Assembly: GCF_000820185.1 (NCBI RefSeq)
Contig: NZ_CDCA01000028.1
Span: 248,001-312,000, forward strand
Source of the DNA: Aeromonas tecta
GTDB lineage: Bacteria; Pseudomonadota; Gammaproteobacteria; Enterobacterales; Aeromonadaceae
Length of the DNA stretch: 64,000 nt
Direction: 5' to 3'
How positions within the stretch are numbered: the stretch's first letter is position 1; every line of letters begins with the position of its first letter. A model generated the notes under the pieces. That model saw only the letters and a program-made list of their open reading frames with translations. It had not been told where the DNA came from and did not search any database. This document shows positions 35,506-45,146 of the stretch, in pieces. The translations under genes and the position numbers were made by a program.

Positions 35506-35892
35506 ATGCGGGTGTCCATGCCCGTCATTGTCTCCCGGCAGCAGCGCAGGCTGCTGTTTATCCTGTTTTTGTTACTGCTGTGGCCCACCGCCAGCCTGAT
35601 CCAGGGCTGGCAGTGGGGGCTGTTCCTGCCGTGCTGGCTGACGGGGCTCTGGCTCACCTGGCGGCGTAGCCAGCGTGTCTTTGGTGAGCTGGTCTGGGAC
35701 GGTGAATGGCTGGACTGGCAGGGGCAGCGTTATCGGCTGGGTTCGCGCAGCCGCATTCTGCCCTGCGTGCTCTGGTTGCGGCTGCAAGGGGAGGCGGGTG
35801 TTGAGACCCCGCTCTGGCTGTTCTCGGATGCGCTAGCCCCCGAACACTACCGTGCCCTGGCCCGCGCCATCCATCTTGCGCCGCTCCGATAA
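35506..35892 (+). CDS. ygfX: YgfX (CptA-like) membrane protein
   Basis: A 128-residue YgfX-type protein with two closely spaced transmembrane helices (about residues 16-32 and 36-50) and a cytoplasmic C-terminal domain (WDGEWLDWQGQRYRLG). It is encoded directly after sdhE. In E. coli the homologue has been described as a toxin acting on cytoskeletal proteins, though its physiological role is debated. The start is uncertain: ATG 35506 has no clear ribosome site and the in-frame ATG 35518 is possible. Translation may depend on coupling with sdhE. Confidence 0.82.
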   Translation: MRVSMPVIVSRQQRRLLFILFLLLLWPTASLIQGWQWGLFLPCWLTGLWLTWRRSQRVFGELVWDGEWLDWQGQRYRLGSRSRILPCVLWLRLQGEAGVETPLWLFSDALAPEHYRALARAIHLAPLR

Positions 35893-35913
35893 GGGACGTT
35901 TTCGGCCGCCAAT

Positions 35914-35949
35914 AAACAGATAACCCCGCCGAAGCGGGGTTATCTGTTT
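35914..35949. terminator. Bidirectional terminator between ygfX and nadB
   Basis: A perfect 16-bp stem (35914-35929 with 35934-35949) around a CGAA tetraloop, with short U ends in both directions. It separates two converging genes. Confidence 0.85.
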
Positions 35950-35962
35950 ACAGCAGGCAGGA

Positions 35963-37570
35963 TTATTCCCGATCCGGGGTCAGTACCGTAGGTTTGGGGT
36001 CCGGCTGCATATCCGGGTAATCCAGGTTGTAATGCAGGCCACGGGACTCCTTGCGTTGCAGGGCGCAGTTGACGATGAGCTCGGCCACCTGCAGCAGATT
36101 GCGCAGCTCCAGCAGGTTGTTGGAGACCCGGAAGTTCGCGTAGTACTCCTGTACCTCCTGCTTGAGCAGATCGATACGGCGCTTGGCGCGGGCGAGGCGC
36201 TTGTTGGTACGCACTATGCCCACATAGTCCCACATCATCAGCCGCAGCTCGTGCCAGTTGTGTTGGATCACTACCTGCTCATCCGAATCGTCGACCTGGC
36301 TCTCGTCCCAGGCTGGCAGCTTGGGCGGCTCCACGCTCATGGGCAGCTTGGCCAGGATGTCGGCCCCTGCCTGATGGGCATAGACCACGCATTCGAGCAG
36401 AGAGTTGGAGGCCATGCGGTTGGCGCCGTGCAGGCCGGTGTAGGTCACCTCACCGATGGCGTACAGACCGGGAATATCGGTCTGGCCGTTGCCGTCGATC
36501 ATCACGCCGCCGCAGGTGTAGTGGGCCGCCGGCACTATGGGCATGGCTTCCTTGGTGATGTCGATGCCGACCGCGAGGCAGCGTTCATGGATGGTGGGGA
36601 AGTGCTTGACGATGAAGTCCGCCGGCTTGTGGCTGATGTCGAGATACATGCAGTCGGCGCCGAGCCGCTTCATCTCATGGTCGATGGCGCGGGCGACGAT
36701 GTCTCGCGGCGCCAGTTCTTCCCTGGGATCAAAATCCGACATGAAGCGGCTGCCGTCCGGGCGGCGCAGATAGGCGCCTTCCCCGCGCAGGGCTTCGGTC
36801 AGCAGGAAGTTGGGATCGTCGGGGTGGAACAGGCTGGTGGGGTGGAACTGGTTGAACTCCAGATTCGCCACCCGGCAACCGGCGCGCCAGGCCATGGCGA
36901 TGCCATCCCCCGAGCTCACATCCGGGTTGGAGGTATATTGATACACCTTGGAAGCGCCGCCTGTGGCCAGCGCCACGAAGCGGGCACGGATCACCTCGAC
37001 CTGTTCGACGTTGCGGTTCCAGACATAGGCACCGAGTACCTTGTTGCCCGGCAGGCCGAGCTTGCGGGTGGTGATGAGATCCACCGCGTTGAAGCGTTCC
37101 ATCAATCGGATGTTGGGGTGGGCACGCACCTGATCGATCAGGGTGAGCTGTACCGCCTTGCCGGTGGCGTCAGCCGCGTGGAAGATGCGGCGATGGCTGT
37201 GGCCCCCTTCCCGGGTCAGGTGATAGTGGGACTCGCCTTCTGCATCTTCTTCCTGATCGAAGGGGACACCCTGTTGGATCAACCACTGGATGGAGTCGCG
37301 GGCGTTGCGGGCGGTGAACTCCACCACGGCAGAGTCACAGAGCCCTGCCCCGGCGTTGAGCGTGTCGCTCACATGGGATTCGATGCTGTCGGTCTCGTCG
37401 AACACGGCAGCGATGCCTCCTTGCGCATAGAAAGTGGCCCCCTCACTGATGGGCCCCTTGCTCAGAACCAGGACTTTGGCCTGATCTGCCAACCGCAACG
37501 CGAGGGACAGACCAGCGGCACCGCTGCCAATGATCAGTACGTCGCAAAGGTATTCAACACTTGCTTTCAT
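35963..37570 (-). CDS. nadB: L-aspartate oxidase
   Basis: A 535-residue flavoprotein that oxidises aspartate to iminoaspartate for NAD synthesis. The FAD motif [17 protein letters not shown] is at residues 12-28. The YAQGGIAAV segment, the HxR catalytic region and HPTSL are also present. The start at 37570 aligns with E. coli NadB (Cys9 followed by DVLIIGSG); ATG 37579 is the alternative. It is divergent from rpoE, the conserved arrangement in gammaproteobacteria. Confidence 0.96.
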   Translation of the reverse strand: MKASVEYLCDVLIIGSGAAGLSLALRLADQAKVLVLSKGPISEGATFYAQGGIAAVFDETDSIESHVSDTLNAGAGLCDSAVVEFTARNARDSIQWLIQQGVPFDQEEDAEGESHYHLTREGGHSHRRIFHAADATGKAVQLTLIDQVRAHPNIRLMERFNAVDLITTRKLGLPGNKVLGAYVWNRNVEQVEVIRARFVALATGGASKVYQYTSNPDVSSGDGIAMAWRAGCRVANLEFNQFHPTSLFHPDDPNFLLTEALRGEGAYLRRPDGSRFMSDFDPREELAPRDIVARAIDHEMKRLGADCMYLDISHKPADFIVKHFPTIHERCLAVGIDITKEAMPIVPAAHYTCGGVMIDGNGQTDIPGLYAIGEVTYTGLHGANRMASNSLLECVVYAHQAGADILAKLPMSVEPPKLPAWDESQVDDSDEQVVIQHNWHELRLMMWDYVGIVRTNKRLARAKRRIDLLKQEVQEYYANFRVSNNLLELRNLLQVAELIVNCALQRKESRGLHYNLDYPDMQPDPKPTVLTPDRE

Positions 37571-37622
37571 AAGTATCATTGGCCTGGATTAAGAACTGGC
37601 CCCATGGTAGCCCAAGGGGGGT

Positions 37623-37650
37623 TGTGATGCAGCCCGCATCACATTTTTTT
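37623..37650 (+). terminator. Terminator-like hairpin upstream of rpoE
   Basis: TGTGATGC/GCATCACA eight-base-pair stem with a five-base loop followed by seven U on the plus strand. It sits 11 bp before the sigma-E promoter and has no obvious upstream plus-strand gene to terminate. Confidence 0.6.
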
Positions 37651-37660
37651 CAATGCAAGC

Positions 37661-37687
37661 GAACTTTCTCTGATTCCTCCTGTCTGA
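37661..37687 (+). promoter_or_regulatory. Sigma-E autoregulatory promoter of rpoE
   Basis: GAACTT (37661-37666), a 16-bp spacer and TCTGA (37683-37687) match the sigma-E consensus (GGAACTT-N15/16-TCnnA). The position is about 65 bp upstream of the rpoE ATG. This is the same autoregulatory layout as E. coli rpoEP2. Confidence 0.8.
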
Positions 37688-37751
37688 ACTTGTGCGCTTA
37701 GAAAGGGCCGGAAAAGAAAAACGATAACCTGATGGGGGTTTTACGGCTCTG

Positions 37752-38333
37752 ATGAGCGACCAGAATCTACTGGACGAACAGCTGGTTGAACGGGTCCAGC
37801 GTGGCGATAAAAATGCATTCAACCTGTTGGTAAAAAAATACCAGCATAAGGTGGTCAACTTGGTGGCCAGGTATGTCAACAATCCGGGCGATGTACCGGA
37901 CGTGGCGCAGGAGGCTTTCATCAAGGCTTACCGTGCGTTGCCGACATTCCGTGGCGAGAGCGCGTTTTACACCTGGTTGTACCGGATCGCCGTCAATACG
38001 GCCAAAAATTACCTGACCTCACAGGGGCGCAGACCGCCCAGCAGTGATGTCGAAGCAGATGAGGCTGAATATTATGGTGGTGGTGAAGCCTTGCAAGAGG
38101 TGGCCACTCCGGAAAACCTGGCGCTGACCGACGAGATCAAGCGCACCGTGTTTACCGCCATAGAAGCCTTGCCTGAAGACTTGAGAACAGCGATCACCCT
38201 TCGTGAACTGGAAGGGCTGAGCTACGAAGAGATTGCGGAGATCATGGATTGCCCTGTGGGTACGGTGAGATCCCGCATCTTCCGGGCGAGGGAAGCAATC
38301 GACAAAAAGCTGCAACCTCTGATCGAGAATTAA
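37752..38333 (+). CDS. rpoE: RNA polymerase sigma-E factor
   Basis: A 193-residue extracytoplasmic-stress sigma factor. Region 2 covers about residues 20-90 (DVPDVAQEAFIKAYRALPTFRGES) and region 4 about 130-185 (LEGLSYEEIAEIMDCPVGTVRSRI). It directs transcription of envelope-folding genes after RseA is degraded. It heads the rpoE-rseABC operon and carries its own sigma-E promoter. Very close to E. coli RpoE throughout. Confidence 0.98.
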   Translation: MSDQNLLDEQLVERVQRGDKNAFNLLVKKYQHKVVNLVARYVNNPGDVPDVAQEAFIKAYRALPTFRGESAFYTWLYRIAVNTAKNYLTSQGRRPPSSDVEADEAEYYGGGEALQEVATPENLALTDEIKRTVFTAIEALPEDLRTAITLRELEGLSYEEIAEIMDCPVGTVRSRIFRAREAIDKKLQPLIEN

Positions 38334-38356
38334 ACTGGGGAAAGACAGGCAAACTT

Positions 38357-38944
38357 ATGGCAAATCAAGAGCAACTCTCAGCCCTGATGGATGGCGATTT
38401 GAGCGAAGTCGAGGTACTGAATGAGCTGGGAACGGATCCCGCTCTGCAAGATACCTGGGCTCGTTACCATCTTATTGGTGATGCCATGCGGGGCGACCTG
38501 CCGGTCAATCTGCAACTGGATCTGAGCGACAGCATCATGCTGGCGCTGGAAGACGAACCGACCATACTGGCGCCCAAGCCGGTGCAGCCAAGCGCGCCAC
38601 AGGTGCACACCGCTGCCAAGGTCGTGCCCTTGCTGCGCCGGGTCAGCCAACAGGTAGGGCAGTACGCCATTGCCGCGTCGGTTGCCGCCGCTGTCATCTT
38701 CGGGGTACAGCAGTATCAGGGCCATGACGGCATGCCGACCAACCCGGTGCTCAATACCATACCGGTAGGTGGCAGTGCGACGCCGGTGAGCGTGCACTAC
38801 CCGCAAGATGGCAACCGCGCCACCGCCCGTCAACAAGGGTTGAACGAGCAACAGATGCAAGAGCAGCGTGCGCGGATCAATGCCTTCCTGCGTGACCATC
38901 AGTTGCAACAACGTCTGCTGCAAGACAAGCAGATTCAGGAATAA
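38357..38944 (+). CDS. rseA: Anti-sigma-E factor RseA
   Basis: A 195-residue single-pass inner-membrane protein. The N-terminal cytoplasmic domain (MANQEQLSALMDGDLSEVEV) binds sigma-E. One transmembrane helix (YAIAASVAAAVIFGV) lies near residues 97-111, and a periplasmic tail binds RseB and is cut by DegS. The Gln/Arg-rich C terminus is typical. It begins 23 bp after rpoE; the frame is open upstream, but ATG 38357 gives the family N terminus. Confidence 0.95.
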   Translation: MANQEQLSALMDGDLSEVEVLNELGTDPALQDTWARYHLIGDAMRGDLPVNLQLDLSDSIMLALEDEPTILAPKPVQPSAPQVHTAAKVVPLLRRVSQQVGQYAIAASVAAAVIFGVQQYQGHDGMPTNPVLNTIPVGGSATPVSVHYPQDGNRATARQQGLNEQQMQEQRARINAFLRDHQLQQRLLQDKQIQE

Positions 38945-38965
38945 CGCATTTTTAGGGATCAGACC

Positions 38966-39946
38966 GTGCGCCAGTCCAGCCGTATCTTGCTGGCTTCTCT
39001 CCTGCTGATTTGTGCCAAGGCCTCGGCCGACGATATGTCGGCCGAGGCCTTGTTGCAGCAGATGCAGAGTGCCGTTTCGCATCAGAATTTCGAGTTATCC
39101 ATGGTCAAGGCCCGTCAGGGGCGCCTCGAACCCATTCGCTTCAGCCACGGGGTGATCGATGGCAAGGAGGTGGCTCACCTGAGCTATCTCGATGGCAAGA
39201 CGGTGGAGTACCTGCAACGTCAGAATGAATTCACCTTCTTCGAAAATACCCACGAGCCCTACACCCTCAAGGGTGCCCGCTTCCCCGGGGTCTGGTCGAC
39301 GCTGGTGAAGATGCCGCTGCCACGGGTGCTGGAAAGCTATGATCCCGTGCTGGCCGGCCGTAGCCGGGTTGCCGGTCTGGTGGCGCAGGTTGTCCGACTG
39401 GTGCCGAAGGAAACGGACAAATACGGCTTCGTGCTCTGGATTGACGAACAGAGCCATCTGCTGCTGCGGGTCGACATGGTGGACCGGGAGGGGAATCTGG
39501 TCGAGCAGGTACTGGGGGTGGATCTGGACCGGCAGTCGGCGCCGGCCCCCTGGCTGGTGGCGCTGGTCAACAGCAAGCTACCCGAGGCACTGGAGCTGGA
39601 GGATGCCTATCCGGCCCCCCAGCAGACCCTGAGCTGGCATTTGACCTGGCTGCCGGGCGGCTTCAAGGTATTGTCGCAGGACCGGCATCAGCTGGTCAGC
39701 ACCAGCCAGCCGGTGGATTACATGATGCTCTCCGATGGGCTGGTGGATCTCTCGGTCTACGTGGCCAGGGTGGATCCCAAACAGGCAGTGCGCCAGCAGC
39801 TGATCCGCCAGGGCGCCACCTCGCTGGTGAGCTATGTCAACGAAGTCGGGGTGGAGATCACCGTGGTCGGGGAAGTGCCGGCCGAGACCGCCAAACGCAT
39901 CGCCGAGTCGGTGCAGCCGCTGACGCGTAACGCGGCGGTGCAATAA
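38966..39946 (+). CDS. rseB: Sigma-E negative regulator RseB
   Basis: A 326-residue periplasmic protein that shields RseA from DegS and senses mislocalised LPS/lipoprotein. The signal peptide is cleaved after ASA (about residue 21). The large lipoprotein-like N-terminal domain and smaller C-terminal domain follow the family plan (MxxAVSHQNFELSMV, YVARVDP). The GTG start has AGGGA seven bases upstream. Confidence 0.95.
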   Translation: MRQSSRILLASLLLICAKASADDMSAEALLQQMQSAVSHQNFELSMVKARQGRLEPIRFSHGVIDGKEVAHLSYLDGKTVEYLQRQNEFTFFENTHEPYTLKGARFPGVWSTLVKMPLPRVLESYDPVLAGRSRVAGLVAQVVRLVPKETDKYGFVLWIDEQSHLLLRVDMVDREGNLVEQVLGVDLDRQSAPAPWLVALVNSKLPEALELEDAYPAPQQTLSWHLTWLPGGFKVLSQDRHQLVSTSQPVDYMMLSDGLVDLSVYVARVDPKQAVRQQLIRQGATSLVSYVNEVGVEITVVGEVPAETAKRIAESVQPLTRNAAVQ

Positions 39947-40048
39947 AGCTTCCCCCGAGATGCATCTATTGCGCTTGCCGCGGCGGGACGGGCGTGTTCA
40001 GATTGGATAAATCCATAGCTGTTAGTCTGGAGTCGTCAGGTGAGTGAA

Positions 40049-40510
40049 ATGAGTGAAGAGCTGGCGACCGTGGTGGCCATCGATGGGCAATATGCCTGGG
40101 TGGAGTGCGAACGGCGCTCCGCCTGCAGCGGTTGCCATCAGCAGTCCAACTGCGGTACCGGCACCGTCGCCAAGGCATTCCCCATCAAGTCGCAGCGGTT
40201 GCGGGTGGCGCTTTCCGGTGAGGTGAGCGTCGGCCAGCAGATCCGGCTTGGTATTCCGCAGGCGAGTCTCCTGCGAGGCGCGGCGCTGGTCTATGTGTTG
40301 CCGCTGTTCTGCCTGCTGCTCGGTGCCTTGCTCGGTCAGCTCTGGCTGGCACCACTGCTGTCGGCGGGCGAGGGTGTGACCATCCTCAGCTGTCTGCTGG
40401 GTGGCGGCATCGGTTTTTTACTGGTTCGTTACTTTTCTGCCCGGCTTGAGCAAGGGGAATATGGTCCCCGCATGCTCGGCGTGGTACTCAGTACCCGTCA
40501 CCTCTCCTGA
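40049..40510 (+). CDS. rseC: SoxR-reducing/sigma-E modulator RseC
   Basis: A 153-residue inner-membrane protein with an N-terminal cysteine cluster (CSGCHQQSNCG), two transmembrane helices (VYVLPLFCLLLGALLGQLWL and a segment rich in Gly-Gly) and a short tail. RseC proteins positively affect sigma-E and take part in SoxR reduction. The start ATG 40049 aligns with E. coli (M-x-x-E-x-ATVV); a GTG at 40040 also lies in frame. It is the last gene of the sigma-E operon, 100 bp after rseB. Confidence 0.92.
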   Translation: MSEELATVVAIDGQYAWVECERRSACSGCHQQSNCGTGTVAKAFPIKSQRLRVALSGEVSVGQQIRLGIPQASLLRGAALVYVLPLFCLLLGALLGQLWLAPLLSAGEGVTILSCLLGGGIGFLLVRYFSARLEQGEYGPRMLGVVLSTRHLS

Positions 40511-40615
40511 CTGGCGAGTCGCAATCCCTGGCTCTTTCATGCTCGCAACCGTGTCCAGAGCCCGCGAGTTCTCTGGAGTGGCAAGGCTCTATTTCTGGCC
40601 CCCGTCGACTAAAGA

Positions 40616-40645
40616 TTGGCCGTCGACCGGGTTATCCAGTAAAAT
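40616..40645 (+). promoter_or_regulatory. Candidate sigma-70 promoter of lepA
   Basis: TTGGCC (40616-40621), 18-bp spacer, TAAAAT (40640-40645), about 48 bp before the lepA ATG. It would uncouple lepA-lepB-rnc-era from rseC. Confidence 0.5.
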
Positions 40646-40693
40646 CCTGCCCTCATATCCGACCCTAACTTAATTTTGAGTGATTCTTGCTCG

Positions 40694-42487
40694 ATGAAAC
40701 ACATTCGTAACTTTTCGATTATTGCGCACATCGACCACGGTAAATCGACCCTGTCGGACCGTCTGATCCAGACTTGTGGCGGCCTGTCCGACCGTGAGAT
40801 GCAGGCTCAGGTGCTTGACTCCATGGATCTGGAGCGCGAGCGCGGCATTACCATCAAAGCACAGAGTGTGACCCTGAACTACCAGGCACAAGACGGTAAC
40901 ACCTATCAGCTGAACTTTATCGACACCCCGGGCCACGTGGATTTCTCCTACGAGGTCTCCCGCTCATTGGCGGCCTGTGAAGGGGCTTTGCTGGTGGTGG
41001 ATGCCGGTCAGGGGGTTGAGGCACAGACTCTGGCCAACTGCTACACCGCCATGGAGATGGAGCTGGAAGTGGTGCCGATCCTGAACAAGATCGACCTGCC
41101 GGCCGCCGAACCCGAGCGGGTTGCGGAAGAGATCGAAGACATCGTCGGCATCGATGCCATGGAAGCGGTGCGCTGCTCCGCCAAGACCGGCCTGGGTGTC
41201 GATCTGGTGCTCGAAGAGATCGTGGCCCGCATCCCAGCACCGGAAGGGGATCCTGATGCCCCGCTGCAGGCGCTGATCATCGACTCCTGGTTCGACTCCT
41301 ACCTCGGCGTCGTCTCCCTGGTGCGGATCAAGAACGGTTCGCTCAAGAAGAATGACAAGATCAAGGTGATGAGCACCGGCCAGGTGTGGGGTGTCGATCG
41401 CATCGGTATCTTCACACCAAAGCAAGTGGATACCATGGGCCTGGGCTGTGGCGAGGTAGGTTGGGTCGTCTGCGGCATCAAGGACATCCACGGCGCGCCC
41501 GTGGGCGATACCCTGACCCAGGCCAAGAACGGTGCCGACAAGGCGCTGACGGGCTTCAAGAAGGTCAAGCCGCAGGTGTATGCGGGCCTGTTCCCCATCT
41601 CCAGCGATGACTACGAGTCGTTCCGTGATGCGCTGGACAAGCTGTCCCTCAACGATGCCTCCCTGTTCTTCGAACCGGAGAGCTCCACTGCGCTTGGCTT
41701 CGGCTTCCGTTGTGGCTTCCTCGGCATGCTGCACATGGAGATCATCCAGGAGCGTCTGGAGCGGGAATACGATCTGGACCTCATCACCACGGCGCCGACC
41801 GTGGTGTACGAGATCGAGCTCAACGACGGCTCGACCATCCGCATCGACAGCCCGTCTGCCATGCCTGCGGTCAACAACATCAAGGAGATGCGCGAGCCCA
41901 TCGCCGAGTGCAACATCTTGCTGCCGCAAGAGTACATGGGCAACGTCATCACGCTCTGTATCGAGAAGCGTGGCGTGCAGACCAACATGGTCTATCACGG
42001 CAAGCAGGTGGCGCTGACCTACGAAATTCCGATGGCGGAAGTGGTGCTCGATTTCTTCGACCGCCTGAAATCCACCAGTCGTGGTTACGCCTCGCTGGAT
42101 TACGGCTTCAAGCGCTTCGAGACCTCCGACATGGTGCGCCTCGACATCATGATCAACGGTGAGCGGGTTGATGCCCTTGCCATCATCACCCACAAGGAGA
42201 ACGCCCAGTATCGCGGTCGCCAGGTGGTGGAGAAGATGCGTGAGCTGATCCCGCGCCAGATGTTCGATATCGCCATTCAGGCGTCTATCGGCAACCAGAT
42301 CATCGCGCGCAGCACCGTCAAGGCCCTGCGCAAAGACGTGACCGCCAAGTGTTACGGTGGTGACGTGAGCCGGAAGAAGAAGCTGCTGAACAAGCAGAAA
42401 GAAGGCAAGAAGCGGATGAAGTCTGTCGGCCGTGTCGACGTGCCGCAAGAGGCCTTCCTCGCTATCCTCCACGTAGGCAAGGACTAA
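40694..42487 (+). CDS. lepA: Elongation factor 4 (LepA), ribosomal GTPase
   Basis: A 597-residue translational GTPase that acts on ribosomes in initiation/elongation under stress. G1 AHIDHGKS is near residues 11-18, G3 DTPGH near 77-81 and G4 NKID near 131-134; EF-G-like domains and the LepA-specific C-terminal domain follow. ATG 40694 gives the E. coli length (599). It is followed after three bases by lepB, the classical lep operon. Confidence 0.97.
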   Translation: MKHIRNFSIIAHIDHGKSTLSDRLIQTCGGLSDREMQAQVLDSMDLERERGITIKAQSVTLNYQAQDGNTYQLNFIDTPGHVDFSYEVSRSLAACEGALLVVDAGQGVEAQTLANCYTAMEMELEVVPILNKIDLPAAEPERVAEEIEDIVGIDAMEAVRCSAKTGLGVDLVLEEIVARIPAPEGDPDAPLQALIIDSWFDSYLGVVSLVRIKNGSLKKNDKIKVMSTGQVWGVDRIGIFTPKQVDTMGLGCGEVGWVVCGIKDIHGAPVGDTLTQAKNGADKALTGFKKVKPQVYAGLFPISSDDYESFRDALDKLSLNDASLFFEPESSTALGFGFRCGFLGMLHMEIIQERLEREYDLDLITTAPTVVYEIELNDGSTIRIDSPSAMPAVNNIKEMREPIAECNILLPQEYMGNVITLCIEKRGVQTNMVYHGKQVALTYEIPMAEVVLDFFDRLKSTSRGYASLDYGFKRFETSDMVRLDIMINGERVDALAIITHKENAQYRGRQVVEKMRELIPRQMFDIAIQASIGNQIIARSTVKALRKDVTAKCYGGDVSRKKKLLNKQKEGKKRMKSVGRVDVPQEAFLAILHVGKD

Positions 42488-42490
42488 TCG

Positions 42491-43414
42491 ATGGCAAGCA
42501 CCTTTTCCCTGATCCTGGCGATTGTCACCCTGCTGACCGGCATCATCTGGACTGTCGACAAGCTGGTCTGGTCCAAGCAACGGGCGGCCAAGGTGGCGGC
42601 TGCCCGTGCCAATGCCGGCCCGAATGTCGATGAGAGAACGCTGGCCAAGGTGGCCCCCATGCCGGTCTGGATTGAACAGACTGGCGGGGTCTTCCCGGTC
42701 ATTGCACTGGTGCTGATCCTGCGTTCCTTCATCTTCGAACCGTTCCAGATCCCGTCTGGCTCCATGATGCCCACCTTGCTGGTGGGCGACTTTATCCTGG
42801 TGGAGAAGTTCGCCTACGGCCTGCGTGATCCCGTGACCAACACCAAGTTCCTCGAGACCGGCGAGCCGGCTCGCGGCGATGTGGTGGTGTTCAAGTATCC
42901 GCTGGATACCCGGGTGGACTACATCAAGCGAGTGGTCGGCATGCCGGGGGATCGGGTCATCTATCGCAACAAGGAGCTGATGATCAGACCCAAGTGCGAA
43001 GAGCAGGAAGGGAAAACGTGCCCGGGCTTCAAGAAGCTCGACGTCAAGTTTGAACAAAGGGGCGAATTTAGCCAGATGGGGATCCCGCTGGATCGTTATA
43101 CCGAACAGCTCGGCCCCGTCTCTCACGAAACCCTGCGCAACCCCCTGATGCCCGATCTGGTCGACCGTTATTACCGTCAGCCAGGCACTTACCCCGACGA
43201 GTGGGTGGTGCCGGAAGGCCACTATTTCGTGATGGGTGACAACCGCGACAACAGTACCGACAGCCGGTTCTGGGGCTTCGTGCCCGAGCAGAACCTGGTG
43301 GGTAAAGCGGTCGCCATCTGGATCAGTTTCGAATTCGAGCGTGAGGAAGGTTCCCTGTTGCCAAGCTGGGTACCGACCGGTGTGCGCTTCAACCGCATTG
43401 GCGGAATCAAGTAA
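42491..43414 (+). CDS. lepB: Signal peptidase I
   Basis: A 307-residue inner-membrane protease that removes signal peptides. An N-terminal transmembrane helix (residues about 4-22) and a second one (about 68-78) precede the catalytic domain. The nucleophile is S91 in IPSGSMMPTL and the general base K146 in DYIKRVVGMPGD; GDNRDNSTDSRFWG is box E. It lies between lepA and rnc with near-zero spacing. Confidence 0.97.
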   Translation: MASTFSLILAIVTLLTGIIWTVDKLVWSKQRAAKVAAARANAGPNVDERTLAKVAPMPVWIEQTGGVFPVIALVLILRSFIFEPFQIPSGSMMPTLLVGDFILVEKFAYGLRDPVTNTKFLETGEPARGDVVVFKYPLDTRVDYIKRVVGMPGDRVIYRNKELMIRPKCEEQEGKTCPGFKKLDVKFEQRGEFSQMGIPLDRYTEQLGPVSHETLRNPLMPDLVDRYYRQPGTYPDEWVVPEGHYFVMGDNRDNSTDSRFWGFVPEQNLVGKAVAIWISFEFEREEGSLLPSWVPTGVRFNRIGGIK

Positions 43415-44086
43415 ATGAATATCAAAATGAACAGACTGCAGTCCCGTCTCGGGCATGTCTTTCAAGATCAAGAACGATTGACTCGGGCGCTGACTCACCG
43501 CAGCGCCGGTTCCCGTCACAACGAGCGACTGGAATTTCTGGGTGACTCCATCCTGAGTCTGGTGATTGCCGATGAGCTGTTCCACCGCTTCCCGCAAGCG
43601 GCGGAAGGGGATCTCAGCCGGATGCGTGCCACCCTGGTGCGTGAAAAAACCCTGGCCGAACTCGGCCGGGAATTTGACCTCGGTGATCACCTGATCCTGG
43701 GGCCGGGTGAGCTCAAGAGCGGCGGTTTTCGCCGTGAGTCCATCCTGGCCGACACGGTCGAGGCGGTGATCGGCGCAGTCTATCTGGATACCAATCTGGA
43801 GACGGTGCGGACCTTGCTGCTCAACTGGTACGCCAGCCGCCTGGAAGAGATAAAGCCGGGCATCGAGCAGAAGGATCCCAAGACCCGGCTGCAGGAAATT
43901 TTGCAGGGAAGCCGTAAATCCCTGCCGACCTACACAGTGACCAACGTCAAGGGCGAAGCCCACAATCAGGAATTCACCGTCCAGTGTGACGTGGATGGCC
44001 TGGCAGGTCCGCTGGTCGGGGTCGGCACCAGCCGCCGCAAGGCCGAACAGGCTGCGGCGCAGCAAGCATTGGAAAGACTGTCATGA
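43415..44086 (+). CDS. rnc: Ribonuclease III
   Basis: A 223-residue dsRNA endonuclease. The catalytic signature [11 protein letters not shown] is near residues 35-45 and the second acidic cluster is [13 protein letters not shown]. The C-terminal dsRNA-binding domain covers about 155-223. ATG 43415 abuts the lepB stop; an in-frame ATG at 43427 is possible. It overlaps era by four bases. RNase III matures rRNA and regulates its own operon in E. coli; here a long palindromic RNA lies downstream of era. Confidence 0.97.
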   Translation: MNIKMNRLQSRLGHVFQDQERLTRALTHRSAGSRHNERLEFLGDSILSLVIADELFHRFPQAAEGDLSRMRATLVREKTLAELGREFDLGDHLILGPGELKSGGFRRESILADTVEAVIGAVYLDTNLETVRTLLLNWYASRLEEIKPGIEQKDPKTRLQEILQGSRKSLPTYTVTNVKGEAHNQEFTVQCDVDGLAGPLVGVGTSRRKAEQAAAQQALERLS

Positions 44087-44988
44087 CAGATACAGATACC
44101 ACCTATTGCGGCTTTGTCGCCATCGTGGGCCGCCCCAACGTGGGCAAGTCCACCCTGCTCAACAAGCTGCTTGGCCAGAAGGTCAGCATCACCTCGAAGA
44201 AACCCCAGACCACCCGTCACCGGATCCTGGGGATCGACACCGAGGACAACTACCAGACCATCTTTGTGGATACCCCGGGTCTGCACATCGAAGAGAAGCG
44301 GGCCATCAACCGGCTGATGAACCGCGCCGCCACCAGTTCGCTGGGGGACGTGGCCATGGTGGTATTCATGGTCGACGGGACTCACTGGACCAAGGATGAC
44401 GAGATGGTGCTCGGCAAGTTGCGCCATCTGCCCTGTCCCGTGGTGCTGGCGGTCAACAAGGTCGATAACGTCAAGGACAAGGAAGATCTGCTGCCCCACC
44501 TGGAGTGGCTCGGCCAGCAGATGAAGTTTGCCCACATCCTGCCCATCAGTGCCGAGAAGGGCACCAACGTGGAGAAGATCCGCGAGTGGGCCAAGGATCT
44601 GCTGCCGGAAAACGATCACTTCTTCCCGGAAGATTACGTGACCGATCGCTCATCCCGCTTCATGGCCTCCGAGATCATCCGCGAGAAGCTGATGCGCTTC
44701 ACCGGTGAGGAGCTGCCTTACTCGGTGACGGTCGAGATCGAACGCTTCAAGGTGGAAGAGAACGGTCTGTACCACATCCATGGCCTGATCCTGGTGGAAC
44801 GCGAAGGCCAGAAGAAGATGGTCATCGGCAACAAGGGTGAGAAGATCAAGACCATAGGCACAGAGGCACGCCTCGACATGGAGCGGTTGTTCCAGAACAA
44901 GGTGCACCTTGAGCTGTGGGTCAAGGTCAAGTCTGGCTGGGCCGATGACGAGCGCGCCCTGCGTAGTCTCGGTTATGGCGATGACTAA
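44083..44988 (+). CDS. era: GTPase Era
   Basis: A 301-residue essential GTPase that binds 16S rRNA and assists 30S maturation. G1 is GRPNVGKS near residues 16-23, G3 DTPG near 63-66 and G4 NKVD near 125-128. The C-terminal KH domain has [19 protein letters not shown]. Start overlaps the rnc stop (ATGA). Its stop codon forms the first base of a 143-bp imperfect palindrome. Confidence 0.97.
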   Translation: MTDTDTTYCGFVAIVGRPNVGKSTLLNKLLGQKVSITSKKPQTTRHRILGIDTEDNYQTIFVDTPGLHIEEKRAINRLMNRAATSSLGDVAMVVFMVDGTHWTKDDEMVLGKLRHLPCPVVLAVNKVDNVKDKEDLLPHLEWLGQQMKFAHILPISAEKGTNVEKIREWAKDLLPENDHFFPEDYVTDRSSRFMASEIIREKLMRFTGEELPYSVTVEIERFKVEENGLYHIHGLILVEREGQKKMVIGNKGEKIKTIGTEARLDMERLFQNKVHLELWVKVKSGWADDERALRSLGYGDD

Positions 44989-45130
44989 GAACCTGTGCAC
45001 GCGCTTACTGCGAGACCGTGATCAAGGCTCATGTGCTGCTCGGAATCCTCACGTATATCTATACGCTCCGGTTCCTGCGCTGCTCTTTACCTTGCTGACG
45101 GCCTCTCGTGACAGCGCGTGGATAGGTTCT
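44988..45130. repeat. 143-bp imperfect palindromic element between era and recO (MITE/ERIC-like)
   Basis: The whole era-recO gap is an imperfect inverted repeat. The end AGAACCTnTnCACGCGCT (from 44988) is mirrored by AGCGCGTGnAnAGGTTCT at the other side (to 45130). The arms stay alignable to a central CGTATA-TC-TATACG at 45052-45065, with one or two indels. There is no open frame inside. It looks like a non-autonomous palindromic repeat. Confidence 0.85.
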
Positions 45131-45146
45131 AAGGGGTGATGGAGGA

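Noticed and set aside
34204..37570. ygfZ-sdhE-ygfX-nadB as a novel flavin/Fe-S gene island
   Set aside because: The same neighbourhood is common in gammaproteobacteria, so nothing here is new.
37622..37643. TGTGA...TCACA upstream of rpoE as a CRP site
   Set aside because: The half-sites are 11 bases apart instead of six. The sequence is better read as a hairpin with a U-tail.
40964..44065. A 1033-codon open frame antisense to lepA, lepB and rnc
   Set aside because: It lies opposite three certain genes. Open antisense frames of this kind arise from high GC at third codon positions. The translation is low-complexity (His/Gln/Asp/Leu-rich), with no ribosome site or family resemblance.
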